A program made the position numbers and the translations under genes. Below are positions 17,845-27,196 of a stretch of 64,000 nt of DNA, one piece after another. The DNA is from Loktanella sp. M215 (GTDB lineage: Bacteria; Pseudomonadota; Alphaproteobacteria; Rhodobacterales; Rhodobacteraceae). Under the pieces are notes generated by a model. The model saw nothing but the letters and a program-made list of their open reading frames with translations, did no database searches and was not told where the DNA came from. The stretch lies in contig NZ_WMEA01000006.1 in NCBI RefSeq assembly GCF_021735925.1, forward strand, positions 1 to 64,000, written 5' to 3'. Position 1 is the first letter of the stretch; each line of letters begins with the position of its first letter.

Positions 17845-18518
17845 GCATGCATGCGATGACGAAGCACGGCGCCACGGTCTGGGCGATGGTGGCCCTGGTG
17901 GCTCTGGCGGGCTGCGGCTCCATGAACGAGGGCAACCTGACCGGCACGGCCCTGACCGCGGTCCGCGCCCGCCTTGACGGCACGCCGGTGCAGCCCGTGG
18001 CCACCGCCCCGGTGCTGACCCGCGCCCAGGCCGACGCCAATCCGGGCGGGTTTCTGGTGCTGAATGCCTACAACGGCACAGTGGTGACCGCGATGGCCGC
18101 AGGCGCGCGCAACGGCAGCCGCACCACCTGGCTGTCGGCGGAGGGCCCGTCGGTGACGACCCAGAACGGTGTGCTCGTGGCGACCCGCGGCTTTCCGCGC
18201 GACCTGATGGCTGCCGACGTGGACGGCGTGATGCGCGCCCTGATCGCCGGTGGCGGGTCCGCCACCCGCGTGCACGAGATCCTTTCCGACACTGACCAGA
18301 TCGAGACGCTGACCTTCGCCTGCAGCCTCGCCTCGCAGGGGCGCGAGACCATCGGCATCCTCGGTCGCCAGATCGCGACGGAACGTTTCGACGAGACATG
18401 TCAATCCGACATGCTGGCCTTCACCAACAAGTACTGGATCGACGATTCAGGCGTCATGGTACGCAGCCTGCAGGCCATCGCGCCTGAATCGGGATACATC
18501 CAACTCGACCGGCCCTGA
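17841..18518 (+). CDS. yjbF: YjbF/GfcB-family lipoprotein
   Basis: Lipoprotein of about 225 residues: signal sequence with lipobox LVALAGC and a mature YjbF-like domain (GFLVLNAYNGTVVTAMAAGARNGSRTTWLSAEGPSVTTQNGVLVATRGFPRDLMAADV). The start is ATG 17841, overlapping the yjbH stop, so the two are coupled. In the group-4-capsule and yjb systems this lipoprotein works with YjbH at the outer membrane. The operon ends here; the IS21 element lies 140 bases downstream. Confidence 0.85.
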   Translation: MSMHAMTKHGATVWAMVALVALAGCGSMNEGNLTGTALTAVRARLDGTPVQPVATAPVLTRAQADANPGGFLVLNAYNGTVVTAMAAGARNGSRTTWLSAEGPSVTTQNGVLVATRGFPRDLMAADVDGVMRALIAGGGSATRVHEILSDTDQIETLTFACSLASQGRETIGILGRQIATERFDETCQSDMLAFTNKYWIDDSGVMVRSLQAIAPESGYIQLDRP

Positions 18519-18780
18519 CACCACTCCGGCGGATTCGGAAAAGCGGCGCGCCATTCCATATCACCGCATTGGGAGGTGTCGTCCCAATTGAAAACCGACC
18601 CCGAAAGCCGATAACGTTGCCGCAAAATGATGCACTGCAGCATAAATCCAACGCAGTGCTGTCAATCGGCGCGCAATATTGACCCCCTATCGGCGCGCAA
18701 AATTGACCCCCCGCGGAAGGTGGTAATCAGGGTCTGGCCCGACGCAGCTGATCATGTTGCGGAGGCGGGACAGACCCTGA

Positions 18781-19509
18781 TCAGGCGCGGTTCTTGAAGC
18801 GCCACGACTCGTTGCCGGTTTCGACGATCTCGCAGTGATGCGTGAGGCGGTCGAGCAGAGTGGTGGTCATCTTGGCATCGCCGAAGACGGTCGGCCATTC
18901 GCCGAAAGCAAGGTTCGTCGTGACGATAATGGATGTTCGCTCATAGAGCTTGCTGATCAGGTGGAACAGCAACTGACCGCCGGCCTGCGCGAAGGGCAGA
19001 TATCCCAGTTCGTCCAGCACGATGAAGTCGAGGCGGGTCAGGTAGTCTGCCGTGCGCCCCTGCTTGCCGGCGCGGCTCTCGGTGTCGAGCCTGTTCACCA
19101 GATCGACAACGTTGAAGAAGCGGCCTCGGGTGCCGTTCCGTATCAAGGCGCGCGCGATCGCAATGGCCAGATGCGACTTGCCCGTGCCCGTGCCTCCGAT
19201 CAGCACGACATTACGCTGGTCGGCCACGAAGGTGCCGGTCGCAAGATCGCGCACCAGACCCTCATTGACGGGTGTGCCGGCAAAGTCGAAGTCCTCGATA
19301 TCCTTCGCAAGCGGCAGCTTTGCCACGGTGAGCTGATACTTGATCGATCTGGCCTGCTTCTCGGCGATCTCGGACTGCAACAGATCACCGACAATGCGAG
19401 GTGGTTCGAACTGACGCTTGATGCTGGTGGCCATGATCTCGTCATAGGCGCTGCGCATCCCGTAGAGCTTGAGAGTGCCCATCAATTCCATAACCTGGGT
19501 GCGTTCCAT
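18781..19509 (-). CDS. istB: IS21 helper ATPase IstB
   Basis: An AAA+ ATPase of 242 residues that assists IstA during transposition. Walker A is [11 protein letters not shown] at about 104-114, Walker B is [12 protein letters not shown], followed by [11 protein letters not shown] and the [14 protein letters not shown] sensor region. The start overlaps the istA tail by 68 bases, the standard IS21 arrangement. Full length and intact. Confidence 0.95.
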   Translation of the reverse strand: MERTQVMELMGTLKLYGMRSAYDEIMATSIKRQFEPPRIVGDLLQSEIAEKQARSIKYQLTVAKLPLAKDIEDFDFAGTPVNEGLVRDLATGTFVADQRNVVLIGGTGTGKSHLAIAIARALIRNGTRGRFFNVVDLVNRLDTESRAGKQGRTADYLTRLDFIVLDELGYLPFAQAGGQLLFHLISKLYERTSIIVTTNLAFGEWPTVFGDAKMTTTLLDRLTHHCEIVETGNESWRFKNRA

Positions 19510-21022
19510 CGTAGTTTGCCCTCCTGAGGCTGTCGTAGCGTGCGCAATCAGCCACAGGCTCGTGGGTCAGCCGCAACGCGGTGGGGGTGAGAAGCAACGG
19601 GGGTGGTGCCGGGTCACGACTGCGCGCGAGGATGTTGATGATCACCGCAGCTGAGAAGACGCCTTGGGCAAGGGCCTCCTGGCAGGCACTCTCGACGGCT
19701 GCGATGCCATCGGCGGCAACGCAGCCCAAGATGGCCACCATCTGGCGATCACCGTCGCTGACGCCCTTGAGCTTGCGCCGCACGGCCGCCATTGCTGTCG
19801 GCAGCACCCAATTCTGGAACGGGGCACCATTCCGTAAGGCGCCGGGTTTGCGCGCCAGAACAGGCACATAGTGCCAGGGATCGTAGACCGTCTCGTTCCT
19901 GCCAAAGCAGCGGGAATGTTCTGCCACGATGACCCCGTCCTGCCGGATGACGATCTTCTCGGCATAAGCGTGGACTTCGACGGGCCGTCCGACAGCCGTC
20001 GAGATCACGGAATACCTGTTGTTGTCGAACCGGACGAGGCAGGTCTTGGACACAGAGGCCGGAACGGAATGGAAGCCGTCGAACGAGCCGACATAGGGCA
20101 CGAGGGTCGCGCGCTCTGCCTCGAACATCTGCCAGATCATCTGATCGCTGCGCTCAGGGTGCTTGTGCGCCTTGGCATAGGCAATGCACTTGTCGAGCAG
20201 CCAGACGTTCAGCTCATCCAGGCTCCGGACCCGAAGCCTTGGGGTGAAGAACCGTTCGCGCACAAGGCCAACCTGGTTCTCGACCTGGCCTTTCTCCCAG
20301 CCTGATGCAGGCGTGCAGGCAACCGGCTGGACCAGGTAGTGGCTGCACATCTGCAAGAAGCGCCGATTGTAGAGCCGCTCCTTGCCGATGAAGACCGCTT
20401 CGACCGCCGTCTTCATGTTGTCGTAGATCCCGCGCGTGCAGGTGCCCTTGAAGAAGGCGAAGGCCCGGTCGTGCGCGTCGAACACCATCTCCTGGCTCTC
20501 GCGCATATATGCCCGGGCGAACATCATGCGGCTATGGCAGAGCCTGACATGCGCGACCTTCACCGTCGTCGTCACGCCGCCGATCAGCACGACCTCATGG
20601 CTCCAATCGAACTGGTAGGCCTCGCCGGGCGCATAGTAGAGCGGCACGTAGGCTTCGGCCGCCGCTGATCCGCGCGCCTTCGACCAAGTCTTGGCGTAGC
20701 GCCGGATCGCATCGTAGCTGCCCTCGTAGCCGAGTGACCGGACCTCCTCGTAGATCCGGATCAGAGTCAGCCGTGCTCGCGAAGGCTTGCCTTCATTGGC
20801 GACCAGGAACCGATCCACCTCCGTCTGCCAAGGCCCGATCCGCGGCATCGGCTGATGCTCACGCTCGTAGGCAAAGTCCGTCTCGTCTGACCGCAGGATC
20901 TTGCGCACCGTGTTGCGCGACACATGCAGGTCCCGGACGATGCGCTTCATCGACCAGCCCTGCACATGAAACGCCCGACGCACCCGCGCTATCGTATCCA
21001 CTCGCTTCAACTCCCCCTCCAT
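19442..21022 (-). CDS. istA: IS21 transposase IstA
   Basis: An intact transposase of 526 residues: N-terminal helix-turn-helix ([21 protein letters not shown]), integrase core with [43 protein letters not shown], and the C-terminal part [19 protein letters not shown] 21022. Adjacent to istB on the same strand. It is a different subgroup from the IstA at the left window edge. Confidence 0.95.
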   Translation of the reverse strand: MEGELKRVDTIARVRRAFHVQGWSMKRIVRDLHVSRNTVRKILRSDETDFAYEREHQPMPRIGPWQTEVDRFLVANEGKPSRARLTLIRIYEEVRSLGYEGSYDAIRRYAKTWSKARGSAAAEAYVPLYYAPGEAYQFDWSHEVVLIGGVTTTVKVAHVRLCHSRMMFARAYMRESQEMVFDAHDRAFAFFKGTCTRGIYDNMKTAVEAVFIGKERLYNRRFLQMCSHYLVQPVACTPASGWEKGQVENQVGLVRERFFTPRLRVRSLDELNVWLLDKCIAYAKAHKHPERSDQMIWQMFEAERATLVPYVGSFDGFHSVPASVSKTCLVRFDNNRYSVISTAVGRPVEVHAYAEKIVIRQDGVIVAEHSRCFGRNETVYDPWHYVPVLARKPGALRNGAPFQNWVLPTAMAAVRRKLKGVSDGDRQMVAILGCVAADGIAAVESACQEALAQGVFSAAVIINILARSRDPAPPPLLLTPTALRLTHEPVADCARYDSLRRANYDGTHPGYGIDGHSQALRDAQRL

Positions 21023-21569
21023 CCGCTGCCTTGCAACGGATGGTCAGATGAAACCTGATGGGGGTCAAAATTGGATGCCGATTACCCCGCCATGGGGGTC
21101 AGTTTTGCACGCCGAAACACACGTGGCAAAGCATCGGCACATTTGGCCGGTCAGCTGGATGTGCGCGGTGCTGGGCGTCTCCCGATCCGGCTTTCATGCC
21201 TGGCTCAGAAGGCCGATAAGCGAACGCGCGGCTCAGGATGCAAAGCTCGTCCAGTCGATCGACAAGAGCTTCAAGGCCAGCGATCGCACCTATGGCGCCC
21301 GCCGGGTCTGGCGTGACGTTCTGGAAGAAGGTCTCGCATGTGGACTGCACCGGATCAAACGCTTGATGCGGCTAAATGCAATGAGAGCGCGGCCCAAACG
21401 CCGCGGGAACCCGAAGGATGACGGCGAGCGGTCGGTCATCGCCGACAACATCCTTGACCGCGACTTCACAGCAGACCGGCCGAACCAGAAGTGGCTTGCC
21501 GACTTCACCTACATCTGGACCGCAGAGGGCTGGCTCTACGTGGCGGTCGTGCTGGACCTGTTCTCCAGG

Positions 21570-21612
21570 GTTCGCCATTGTGCTTGAACCAATGGCGCAT
21601 CAATGGCTCACC
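21570..21612. repeat. Short palindromic insertion 1 in the IS3 transposase
   Basis: A 43-base segment between codons for FSR and VGW. It contains CGCCATTG (21573-21580) and CAATGGCG (21590-21597) as perfect 8-base arms, plus a second CAATGGC copy. Net gain is about 37 bases, which breaks the frame. That it is an insertion is judged from memory of the family sequence, not from an alignment. Confidence 0.5.
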
Positions 21613-21666
21613 GTCGGCTGGTCCATGAAGGCGGAACGGGATGCTTCACTGGTCATGGATGCGCTG

Positions 21667-21729
21667 ATCCCTCTCATGGTTTGCCAGTCATTCCACCGGA
21701 ATGACCTGCAAACCACTGCCGGGCAGCGG
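21667..21729. repeat. Short palindromic insertion 2 in the IS3 transposase
   Basis: A 63-base in-frame segment with a long dyad: TGGTTTGC (21677-21684), GTCATTCC (21687-21694), loop ACC, GGAATGAC (21698-21705), GCAAACCA (21708-21715). There are 16 paired positions with one 2-base mismatch. It encodes residues IPLMVCQSFHRNDLQTTAGQ, foreign to the family. Confidence 0.6.
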
Positions 21730-22133
21730 ATGGCCGTCTGGCGGCGCGGAAAGGCTGACGCGCTGCTCCATCACTCAGACCAAGGATCGCAATATACCAG
21801 TGAGCAGTTTCAGCGCCTGCTGCTGGACAACGGCATCATTTGCCGGGTGAGCCGTGCGGGCAATGTGTGGGACAACTCAGCAATGGAGAGCTTCTTCTCG
21901 TCGCTGAAGATCGAACGGACAGCCCGCAAGGTCTACCGCACCCGTGACGCGGCACGCGCCGACGTGTTCGACTACATCGAGCGCTTTTACAATCCGAGGC
22001 GACGGCATTCGAAGCTGGGCTATCTCAGCCCTATGGCGTTCGAGGACCGAGCTATGCAAACCTAACCCGGTGTCCACGAAACCGGCAGCAGCTCAGTGTT
22101 CCAAATTGGAGTAGATCCGTTCAACACATCCCC

Positions 22134-23834
22134 CTAAGCCAGTTTGCCTAGAATAAAGTCGTTCAGCAGCGGCTTTTCGTACCCTTTGATTGCCGGGTTT
22201 GTGACCCAGCTGCGGTCAAGCCGCATTCTATCCCACAGGGCATCAATATCGTCTGAAAAGTCTGTTCCGTCTCTTTCAGCTTTTTGCATGCAGCGCGCTA
22301 GTTCAAAGGCCATTGAGGCATGCGCCATTTTGAAATGTACCGGGGTTGCGTTTTCCAGCGCTGCGACTGCATTGAGGAAGGCAGAAATAGACACAAGTCG
22401 GTCCGCGATCTTAAGGCCTGCCGACAGATGATTTTGGGAGGCCCGATTACGCACCCAGTTATAGCTTTCAAACTTCATCATCGAAATCGAACGGGCCGCG
22501 TTAAACACCTGCTGGTTAAAAACCCTATCCTCGCCCAGACGCATGCCGATATCGAACTTAATGCCCGTTTTGCTAATAAGATGTCGTCGGATAAGCATAT
22601 TCCAACTGGTATAAAGTTGGACTAGGCCGGGCATGTCCGCATAACATGTGCGCAAGACTTCTGGTTGGTGATAGTGTTCTGGAGCGTTCAGACTCAAATG
22701 GTTATCCACATGCATTACATGCGAGCCGCGCACAACATCTGCGGAAACAGACCAAGCCCGATCTAAAAGCTGGCCAAGCCCGCCACTGCGCAGCGTGTCG
22801 TCTCCATCTACAAAACAGACGTATTCCCCGCGCGCATTATTCATCCCAATGTTGCGCATTGCCGATGGCCCCAAATTATGGCTTGAGCGAATAGAAATCA
22901 CCCGTTCATCCCGCCGAGCAAGGCCTTCCACCTTATACCAAGTTTCATCAGTACTGCGGTCATCTAAAACGATCACCTCGATATCCTGTACGTCTTGCTG
23001 GACGATCGAGGCTACGGCCTTCTCGATGGTTTCCGCATTGTTATGGGTGGTGACGATTACCGACACCGCGGGGGCCTTTATTATAATCTCGGGTGCAGAA
23101 AACGTTGCAGGCGTTCTTGAGAGCTGCGGGCGTGATGCCTCTGACTTAGGCTGAGTCACAGGCTCTGCTATAATCGGGGCAAAGTTATAAAAGCAAAAGT
23201 ATCGGTTTTTTTCTTTACTGCTACACTCTGGTTCCAGCACACACTCCTGCATAAAAGGATGCAGTGAAAATGGATTGATATTCAAATTTATGTTAAAATA
23301 GCCCCAGCCTTCGATATCCAAATATTCGGAAAATCCGCTGTTTTTGCTCAAAAATATATGGGACGGAGCCGCTAAGTATTTGCCGGATTTTTTGATCCTT
23401 TCAACCACGCGAAGCGCCATTTCGGGGGGCATGTGAAACAGGATATCCCGCGCGATGATCAGATCGACGTCCGGTAAGGCTTCGCTACTGACATCACGCA
23501 CATGAAAATCCACGCCGTCTTGGCCATGCTTGGCGCGCAGCGCATCAACAAGGCCTTGTGAAGATTCCCAGCCCTCATAGGTGATGTGCCGTCCGGGAAT
23601 GGGATGGGGAAAGCCCAAATGCTGCATCCAGTTCCAATCGCCACACCCCAAATCCAAGACGCTGCGGATCGGCAACTCGCGGAGTTTGCGCAACAGCAAT
23701 TTGGAGGCCGCCGCTGCCGCTGTCAGTTTGCTGCCAGGCCCAGAGGCGGATTCGCGACGTCCCTCGGATTTTTCCATCAGCCCATAATCTACAAAAGCCG
23801 CCGCGGCTTTTAGATTGCTTTTAGTTTCGCTCAT
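22134..23834 (-). CDS. Methyltransferase-glycosyltransferase (GT2) fusion protein
   Basis: A 566-residue two-domain protein. Residues about 35-215 form a class I SAM-dependent methyltransferase: motif I SVLDLGCGDWNWMQHLG at about 58-74, then DVDLIIARDILFHMPPEMALRVVERIKKSG, then PSHIFLS. Residues about 255-490 are a GT-A family 2 glycosyltransferase: VSVIVTTHNNAETIEKAVASI, VIVLDDRSTDETW, NLGPSAMRNIGMNNARGEYVCFVDGDD (DxD-type motif near 340) and an NMLIRR region. It may transfer and methylate a terminal sugar. Its ATG overlaps the stop of the upstream gene (ATGA). The region is visibly richer in A+T than the rest and is flanked by IS elements, which suggests transfer. Confidence 0.82.
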   Translation of the reverse strand: MSETKSNLKAAAAFVDYGLMEKSEGRRESASGPGSKLTAAAAASKLLLRKLRELPIRSVLDLGCGDWNWMQHLGFPHPIPGRHITYEGWESSQGLVDALRAKHGQDGVDFHVRDVSSEALPDVDLIIARDILFHMPPEMALRVVERIKKSGKYLAAPSHIFLSKNSGFSEYLDIEGWGYFNINLNINPFSLHPFMQECVLEPECSSKEKNRYFCFYNFAPIIAEPVTQPKSEASRPQLSRTPATFSAPEIIIKAPAVSVIVTTHNNAETIEKAVASIVQQDVQDIEVIVLDDRSTDETWYKVEGLARRDERVISIRSSHNLGPSAMRNIGMNNARGEYVCFVDGDDTLRSGGLGQLLDRAWSVSADVVRGSHVMHVDNHLSLNAPEHYHQPEVLRTCYADMPGLVQLYTSWNMLIRRHLISKTGIKFDIGMRLGEDRVFNQQVFNAARSISMMKFESYNWVRNRASQNHLSAGLKIADRLVSISAFLNAVAALENATPVHFKMAHASMAFELARCMQKAERDGTDFSDDIDALWDRMRLDRSWVTNPAIKGYEKPLLNDFILGKLA

Positions 23835-24880
23835 CCTGTCATCCCCCCCACAAGTGCTGCCAAAAATGCCTCTCCGCCCTCAAAGGGCTGCGGAAACTGC
23901 GCGTTAAGCGCAGGGGTCATTTTGTACAACCGCCTTTGCTGGTCCGAGATCTTTTGTCCGCTGCGGTAGCGCCCAAGCGTCCAGTCGTTTTGGCATACGG
24001 GTTTTTGCTGGTACTCCAGCAATCGTTCGGCATAGCTGTTGCTCATTTGGTCCAGGACGTCTTTGCCTTTGATCCACGGCTCTGAGGCCACGTCATACAT
24101 GCCCAGGTTTTTCGAACCGACCTTCATAAAGCCGGAATAGTGCACAAAATCGAGCGGCAACCCATCCACGAATATAGTCCCGCTTGCATTGCGGGTGACC
24201 TCGCGCTGAAAGGTGTTCCAGCGCGCCAAGTTCAATGTGGGGCGCCGGATCACACCCACATGATCAAAATATGACGGTGCCAAATCAATCCACTTTTGGT
24301 CGGTAAACAAATGGCGCTTGGCATCGATCACGCAGTGTCGCTGGAGCCGGTGCCACCACCAGTCTGCAAACTTCTTTCCCTCTGCCGAGTTTCTGACCCC
24401 CAAAAAGCCCAAGTTGAACGTGCCCACCCGGTGCTGGTTCAATTCAAATTTGATCCAGTCGGCTTGGGTATGCGGCAAACAGCAATGTGGCGTCAGCACA
24501 ATGTCTTTGGTGTATAGTTTATCGAACACCACAGTCAAATCACTGTGGATTTCGCAATCTGGGTCCAAAAATAGAGCTACTTCGCAGTCTTTACGCTCCA
24601 ACAGCTTTTTGAGCACAAAACCTTTAATGGCGGTGGCCAACTCCATCACACTGTGCCCAAATACCCAGGCCATGTGGTTGGGCAGGTCTTGTTCTAGCTC
24701 AGAAATCGGCCAGACTTCGTCAAAGTCGGAATCGCCAAAATCAAAATCGCTTGGATATGTATCGGCGAGCATCAAAACTGTTTTGACATCCCCAAGATGT
24801 GCTTTGGCCGAAGCCGCCAAAAGCCGTGCGTTAGGGTAGTAGTTTAAAGCACAGGTTGTAAAAATATACCTCACGTCCAC
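23831..24880 (-). CDS. Nucleotide-sugar glycosyltransferase (GT8-like)
   Basis: A 349-residue cytoplasmic glycosyltransferase with a GT-A fold: IFTTCALNYYPNARLLAASAKAHLGD at the N-terminus, the metal-binding motif ALFLDPDCEIHSDL at about 102-115, GTFNLGFLGVRNS, and FTDQKWIDLAPSYFDHVGV. The last has the D-Q-x-x-I/L-N-like pattern of GT8-type enzymes. It is first in a coupled pair with the methyltransferase-GT2 fusion. Donor and acceptor are unknown. A+T-rich, like its neighbours. Confidence 0.75.
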   Translation of the reverse strand: MDVRYIFTTCALNYYPNARLLAASAKAHLGDVKTVLMLADTYPSDFDFGDSDFDEVWPISELEQDLPNHMAWVFGHSVMELATAIKGFVLKKLLERKDCEVALFLDPDCEIHSDLTVVFDKLYTKDIVLTPHCCLPHTQADWIKFELNQHRVGTFNLGFLGVRNSAEGKKFADWWWHRLQRHCVIDAKRHLFTDQKWIDLAPSYFDHVGVIRRPTLNLARWNTFQREVTRNASGTIFVDGLPLDFVHYSGFMKVGSKNLGMYDVASEPWIKGKDVLDQMSNSYAERLLEYQQKPVCQNDWTLGRYRSGQKISDQQRRLYKMTPALNAQFPQPFEGGEAFLAALVGGMTG

Positions 24881-25100
24881 TCCACTCGTTTTGTGTCACA
24901 AAGTCCAAAGACTCTAATGCGACCTGTCTTCTTTTTGACCGTACTGCGCATAATGAAAAAGTAGATTTATTTCCACTTCAATAAATTCTTTGTACAACGT
25001 AAGATATTTGACCATGGAAAAGATAGGCAATGGATTCCGCCCTTCACTGGCCCCGAACCGTACATAGCGCTTGAACGGATCAATAGCTCCTTTCCAATCG

Positions 25101-26996
25101 CTACGGGCGCTTCCGCAGCTGTCTAACTAGCCGGCCTCCGATACGGATCGGTGCGCTGATCCGCCACGAAGTGCTGGTTGTATATTCGTGGCGCACATCT
25201 TGGATCTGCTTCTTCAAGGTCACAATTTCATTTTTCTGGGACTGATGTGCTGCCTTCAGCTTGTTCAATGCTTCTTGGGCCACGTTGTGCCGTTCTTGGG
25301 CCACATTGTGCCGTTCTTCCAACTCCTTCAGCGCGGCTTTGGCAAAGACTTCAAGCAGTTCAGCCCGTGCAAACTTACCGTCAATGTCTAAGATTAACTG
25401 GTCCTCAATGCTTTGTGGCGCAGCTGATGGATTCTGAAGCGAAACATCCATTCCGCAAAGCGCATCCCAAACCGCAATCGCTCGATCTCGGACATCAGCG
25501 GACACCACATAAATTGGCCGGGGCTGGGACAACAATGAGCTGTCCAAAAAATCTTTGCCGCTTTGGGTGGGCGTATCAACGCCAAATTTGACCGAGACCG
25601 CCTGAAGCACATCAAAGCCGTTAATAATAGCGGCATGGCCAATAACCATGCAATCCTCTGGGTACGCTTGGCACAGCTTGATATATGCTTCGTTGTGCTC
25701 GACCCAAAGCCGTAATGCGAGGTCGGGGTCTTCGTAAAACCGTTTTGGCAGTTCAAGGGTGCCTCGCGTTCGCACAAATTCGCGCAGGCTTCTTTTTTGC
25801 AAAGACAGCGCGCTGGCATTAGGTGAACGATACAGCACCAACACTTTAAACTCCGGTGCGACGCGCATCCATTCAAACAAATACCGGCCGATGCGTGGGT
25901 CCTTCATACACCACGCGCCGTCGGAGTGTTCTGCCCTTTGGTTGAAATAGGCGCGCAGCTCAGTCAAATCGCTTTCAGATAAGGGCGCCTTGTGTTCAAG
26001 AGAGGTCGCCCAATCCACGCCCTTCGCGTTCATCAACCGGTCATGCATATTTACCAGACCCCAGCTTTCGAAAAAGCCTTTCGTATTGCTCTCGGTTCCT
26101 TTCATCAGGTCAATGCCTGCGCTGATGCCCGAGTTGTGCAACATCCCCGCAACAGACGACGTACCGCTGCGGTGAAAGCCCCCAACCACGATCCCATGGC
26201 CCGGCTCGCGCCGTCTGGGTGCGACTGTTAGCACGCCATTGGCCGAATATACGTTGGGATTTTGCCATTCGATATCGCCAACCAGCGGATCGTTCCAGTC
26301 GATCACATCAATCTTGTCGTCAAAGGCTTGGGCATGCATTGCCCAGACAATTTGGCATTCGGGTTGCTTCAAAGATTGGCAGGTGTTATAAACTCGGTCT
26401 GCCAAGTCTCTGGACACCTCCAGATTCCGGTAGTGGATCAGCCCCGTGTTACAGATCGTGACATCTATTTTATCACCCTGCGCCAGACGGTTATTTATAA
26501 ACGCCTTTGTGGGCTCCATATGCCGTGCATAGCGCTCGTAAGGCAGAGCAGCGTCAATTTCGACATTGACGGACTTTTTGGCGATCGGGGTCTTGCGGAT
26601 CAAAAGAGATGCGTCCGTGGACCGCTTGAGAATATTTGAAACATGCTCGGACGTGACGTTGAATTTGTGATCAAAGTACAAAACCGATTTTGGAAGCTCC
26701 AAGAATTCTTCGATAATCGGACTTTCGTTTAGAAATTGGAGGTACTTAACCCACTTCGATTGTAGTGAAGATTCAAGATAATCATTCGTAAGAACTGGGT
26801 GAAACGTCTTAATAAATCGCCAACCCTGCGCGTAAGCATATTCTCCAATCACATCGCTATTTGAAAAAAACAGGCACTCGACCCCTGAAAGTCTTGGCGC
26901 TTTATATACTCCGAAATCGCGATCGTCACCAAACAGGCCCGTCACCACATAATGATTTTCAAGGTTTTGTGTTGTATGGGTCTTTTTGATCTTCAT
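25101..26996 (-). CDS. Glycosyltransferase-like / sulfotransferase fusion with coiled-coil tail
   Basis: A 631-residue protein. Residues 1-250 resemble a DUF616-type glycosyltransferase (VTGLFGDDRDFGVYKAPRLSGVECLFFSN). Residues about 265-500 are a P-loop sulfotransferase: PAPS-binding GGFHRSGTSSVAGMLHNSG near 270-288, GFFESWGLVNMHDRLM, WCMKDPRIG and VLVLYRSPNASALSLQ. The tail is a coiled coil with a perfect 7-residue duplication (ERHNVAQ twice), encoded by a direct 21-base repeat, then TSTSWRISAPIRIGGRLVRQ, a tail shared with the pseudogene at 55894. It may both add a sugar and sulfate a glycan; this is inference. A 220-base gap separates it from 24880. A+T-rich island. Confidence 0.75.
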   Translation of the reverse strand: MKIKKTHTTQNLENHYVVTGLFGDDRDFGVYKAPRLSGVECLFFSNSDVIGEYAYAQGWRFIKTFHPVLTNDYLESSLQSKWVKYLQFLNESPIIEEFLELPKSVLYFDHKFNVTSEHVSNILKRSTDASLLIRKTPIAKKSVNVEIDAALPYERYARHMEPTKAFINNRLAQGDKIDVTICNTGLIHYRNLEVSRDLADRVYNTCQSLKQPECQIVWAMHAQAFDDKIDVIDWNDPLVGDIEWQNPNVYSANGVLTVAPRRREPGHGIVVGGFHRSGTSSVAGMLHNSGISAGIDLMKGTESNTKGFFESWGLVNMHDRLMNAKGVDWATSLEHKAPLSESDLTELRAYFNQRAEHSDGAWCMKDPRIGRYLFEWMRVAPEFKVLVLYRSPNASALSLQKRSLREFVRTRGTLELPKRFYEDPDLALRLWVEHNEAYIKLCQAYPEDCMVIGHAAIINGFDVLQAVSVKFGVDTPTQSGKDFLDSSLLSQPRPIYVVSADVRDRAIAVWDALCGMDVSLQNPSAAPQSIEDQLILDIDGKFARAELLEVFAKAALKELEERHNVAQERHNVAQEALNKLKAAHQSQKNEIVTLKKQIQDVRHEYTTSTSWRISAPIRIGGRLVRQLRKRP

Positions 26997-27196
26997 TTGA
27001 GGCGCTCAATGTTGGTGATGCTTTGATGCTTGGGTAGACAGGGTCCGCTTACCACCTACGCTGCTGTATTTTGAAGAGCAACTCTGATTTAGGTTGTATC
27101 TCGAATGTGGTGAAAACCTTCTGAGGTTTACTGGGCTCTGTTGCACAAACCCGGTGAGGGATTCATGTCGCGAATCCAGTGTGGTAGCTGGACCTC

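Larger units (their letters stand above)
18660..21119 (-). mobile_element. Complete IS21-family element
   Basis: Terminal sequences are TGTCAATCGGCGCGC (left, from 18660) and the complement of GCCGAAACA (right, to 21119), giving TGT...ACA ends. Internal binding repeats of 22 bases lie at 18666-18687 and 18690-18711 (TCGGCGCGCAA, then ATTGACCCCC), with matching GGGGGTCA-type repeats at the right end. It carries istA and istB, both intact. No clear target duplication flanks it. The right end abuts a 5'-truncated IS3 element directly, which suggests insertion followed by deletion. Confidence 0.85.
21120..22065 (+). pseudogene. IS3-family OrfB transposase with two short palindromic insertions
   Basis: DDE transposase. 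The first part carries VLGVSRSGFHAW, TYGARRVWRDVLEE and RPNQKWLADFTYIWTAEGWLYVAVVLDLFSR; after a frame change it continues VGWSMKAERDASLVMDAL, MAVWRRGKADALLHHSDQGSQYTS and ERFYNPRRRHSKLGYLSP. Family members normally read FSRR-VGWSM and DALMMAVWRRG without interruption. Here about 43 bases (21570-21612) and about 63 bases (21667-21729) intervene. The first shifts the frame, with a stop at 21587; the second stays in frame. The 5' end is also lost. The gene is inactive. Confidence 0.82.
21120..22094 (+). mobile_element. IS3-family element, 5'-truncated
   Basis: Only the orfB part and the right end remain. The right end is near 22094, where CCACGAAACCGGCAGCAGCTCA resembles IS51/IS3-group ends. 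The left end and orfA are missing at the junction with the IS21 element (21119/21120). Confidence 0.7.
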
